7,828 nt of DNA, taken from contig JAESSV010000216.1 in assembly GCA_016763895.1 (NCBI GenBank), forward strand, positions 1 to 7,828, given 5' to 3'. The translations under genes and the position numbers were made by a program. Source of the DNA: Magnetovibrio sp. (lineage in GTDB: Bacteria; Pseudomonadota; Alphaproteobacteria; Rhodospirillales; Magnetovibrionaceae). Positions 6,687 through 7,828 of the stretch are shown piece by piece (position 1 is the first letter of the stretch; each line of letters starts with the position of its first letter). The notes below the pieces were generated by a model, which ran no database searches, had not been told where the DNA came from, and worked only from the letters and a program-made list of their open reading frames with translations.

Positions 6687-7721
6687 ATGTTTACGAAAAC
6701 CCTTGCGGCAGTTGCATTGGCCAGTATTGCCTTTGCTGGTACCGCTGAAGCTCGCGACCAAATCCGTATTGTTGGATCGTCAACCGTGTTTCCATTTTCC
6801 ACAGTGGTTGCCGAACAATTTGGCAAAACCACAGCCTTCAAAACCCCCGTTGTTGAGTCCACCGGTTCTGGCGGCGGTTTGAAATTGTTCTGTGCTGGTG
6901 TTGGTGATCAACATCCCGACATCACCAATGCATCACGTCGCATTAAAGCCAGTGAAGTTGCAAAGTGTGCAAAAAATGGCGTCACTTCAATTACCGAAGT
7001 TAAAATTGGTTATGACGGCATCGCAGTCGCCAATTCAAAAAAGGCTCCTAAGTTTGCTTTGACACTCAAAGACTTGTTCCTGGCTTTGGCGAAAAACGTC
7101 CCAACCGGTACAGATGGTCAAACAATCGCCAACCCAAACAAAACTTGGCACGATGTACGCTCTGATCTTCCCAACGTAAAAATTGAAGTTTTGGGCCCAC
7201 CACCAACGTCCGGCACACGTGATGCTTTTGCTGAACTTGCTATGCAAGGCGGCTGCAAAAAGTTCCCATGGATTAAAGCTTTGAAACATAGCGACAAGAA
7301 AGCTTTCAAAGTATTGTGCCACACACTTCGTGAAGACGGCGCTTACATTGAAGCCGGCGAAAACGATAACTTGATTGTGCAAAAACTTGAAGCTAACCCA
7401 GACGCACTTGGTATCTTCGGCTTTAGCTTTTTGGATCAAAACGCTGACAAAGTTCAAGGTTCTTCCATCAACGGTAAAGACGTAACGTTTGATAACATTG
7501 CTTCCGGCGATTACCCTGTATCACGGGCGCTTTACTTCTATGTTAAGAATGCTCATGTCGGCAAAGTCCCTGGTATGCAAGAATATGTATCTGAGTTTAC
7601 ATCTTCTAAAGCTTGGGGCGACGAAGGGTATTTGGCTGACAAAGGCTTGATCCCAATGCCAAAAGCAGAACGCGCTAAATTTAGCGACGATGCTAAGTCA
7701 CTTGTTCAGCTGAAAATGTAG
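6687..7721 (+). CDS. pstS: Phosphate ABC transporter periplasmic phosphate-binding protein PstS
   Basis: PstS captures inorganic phosphate in the periplasm and delivers it to the PstCAB importer. The ATG at 6687 is fixed by AGGAG at 6673-6677 with 9 nt spacing and gives 344 residues. The first 22 residues form a signal peptide (MFTKTLAAVALASIAFAG) with likely cleavage after AEA, before RDQ. Ligand-loop motifs of the family are visible: GSSTVFPFS (30-38), ESTGSGGGLKLFC (57-69), DITNASRRIK (78-87), GYDGIAV (108-114) and GPPPTSGTRDAF (170-181). The mature protein has four Cys (69, 94, 190, 211), enough for two disulfides. The gene uses more A/T-ending codons than phoR or the efflux genes (GCT, GTT, CTT), as highly expressed binding-protein genes often do. 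The Pho box array lies upstream; pstC starts five bases after its stop. The paralogue SphX or another phosphate-binding protein is the only real alternative. Confidence 0.96.
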   Translation: MFTKTLAAVALASIAFAGTAEARDQIRIVGSSTVFPFSTVVAEQFGKTTAFKTPVVESTGSGGGLKLFCAGVGDQHPDITNASRRIKASEVAKCAKNGVTSITEVKIGYDGIAVANSKKAPKFALTLKDLFLALAKNVPTGTDGQTIANPNKTWHDVRSDLPNVKIEVLGPPPTSGTRDAFAELAMQGGCKKFPWIKALKHSDKKAFKVLCHTLREDGAYIEAGENDNLIVQKLEANPDALGIFGFSFLDQNADKVQGSSINGKDVTFDNIASGDYPVSRALYFYVKNAHVGKVPGMQEYVSEFTSSKAWGDEGYLADKGLIPMPKAERAKFSDDAKSLVQLKM

Positions 7722-7726
7722 GGTTG

Positions 7727-7828
7727 ATGCGAAATCGACGCGGACAAAAGAATAAGGAGCTCGCGATCAAAGTACTCTTGATCGCGAGTTCTCTCGTGGC
7801 CATATTAACGACGGTCGGTATTGTTGCC
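7727..7828 (+). CDS. pstC: Phosphate ABC transporter permease PstC, N-terminal 34 codons only
   Basis: The ATG at 7727 opens a frame that runs to the window edge: a basic N-terminus (MRNRRGQKNKELAIK) followed by the start of a membrane helix (VLLIASSLVAILTTVGIVA). The SILTT-like, GIV-containing first helix after a KE-rich lead fits alphaproteobacterial PstC. The position five bases after pstS and the conserved pstS-pstC order carry most of the weight. AGGG at 7720-7723 overlaps the pstS stop and is only 3 nt from the ATG, so initiation may depend on translation of pstS. Codons 12-21 are formed by a long inverted repeat. A downstream start cannot be excluded, because AAGGAG occurs at 7754-7759, but no ATG or GTG lies at a useful distance from it. 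Confidence 0.82.
   Translation, partial: MRNRRGQKNKELAIKVLLIASSLVAILTTVGIVA
7756..7792 (+). repeat. Long inverted repeat (stem-loop) at the start of pstC
   Basis: CTCGCGATCAA (7760-7770) and TTGATCGCGAG (7778-7788) are perfect 11-bp inverted repeats around a 7-nt centre that itself contains AGTACT. In RNA, GGAG (7756-7759) can pair with TTCT (7789-7792) through two standard and two G-U pairs, giving a 15-pair stem. No T-run follows, so it is not an intrinsic terminator. It lies between the abundant pstS message and the rest of pstC, where a stable stem commonly protects the upstream mRNA end or limits downstream translation. Confidence 0.85.

Noticed and set aside
7756..7792. Intrinsic terminator between pstS and pstC
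   Set aside because: The stem is strong but is followed by CTCGTGG, without a T-run, and lies inside an open pstC frame.

Overview
The window looks like a chromosomal segment from an alphaproteobacterium, probably Rhodospirillales-like. This is inferred by eye from protein character, mainly the PhoR C-terminus (LTERFYRTDKGRSRDMGG followed by GTGLGLAIVKH), the PstS type and the phoR-pstS-pstC order. No database search was possible. There are six protein-coding genes, two of them cut by the window ends. I saw no tRNA, rRNA, CRISPR array, transposase or phage gene.

Left part (1-5138, minus strand). An RND efflux permease occupies 1-2865 and loses its C-terminus at the left edge. Its periplasmic adaptor lies upstream at 2862-4070, and the two overlap by ATGA, so they form a classic adaptor-permease operon. 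The adaptor's signal peptide carries an in-frame array of four 18-bp repeats. The short leader ahead of it carries a second, unrelated array of 15-bp repeats that multiplies a TATTATG motif. Further upstream on the same strand, 4179-5138 encodes an unrecognised single-span membrane protein. It has a cytoplasmic coiled coil and a periplasmic domain loosely reminiscent of FliL.

Right part (5283-7828, plus strand). This is the start of a phosphate-starvation locus. It holds a PhoR-type sensor histidine kinase (5283-6548), the periplasmic phosphate-binding protein PstS (6687-7721), and the first 34 codons of the ABC permease PstC (7727 to the right edge). Upstream of pstS there are four half-sites at exactly 11-bp intervals, matching two tandem Pho boxes. 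PhoR (with a PhoB not in the window) would therefore be expected to drive pstS. A long perfect inverted repeat sits inside the first codons of pstC, where it could set the ratio of PstS to PstC.

The two halves are divergent, separated by an AT-rich intergenic region (5139-5282) holding a good sigma70-like promoter candidate for phoR. No intergenic gap exceeds 150 bases. The most unusual points are the pstC hairpin, the two repeat arrays at the adaptor's 5' end, the non-canonical proton-relay residues in the RND permease, and the Asn in the PhoR G1 box. None of these by itself shows a new biological system.
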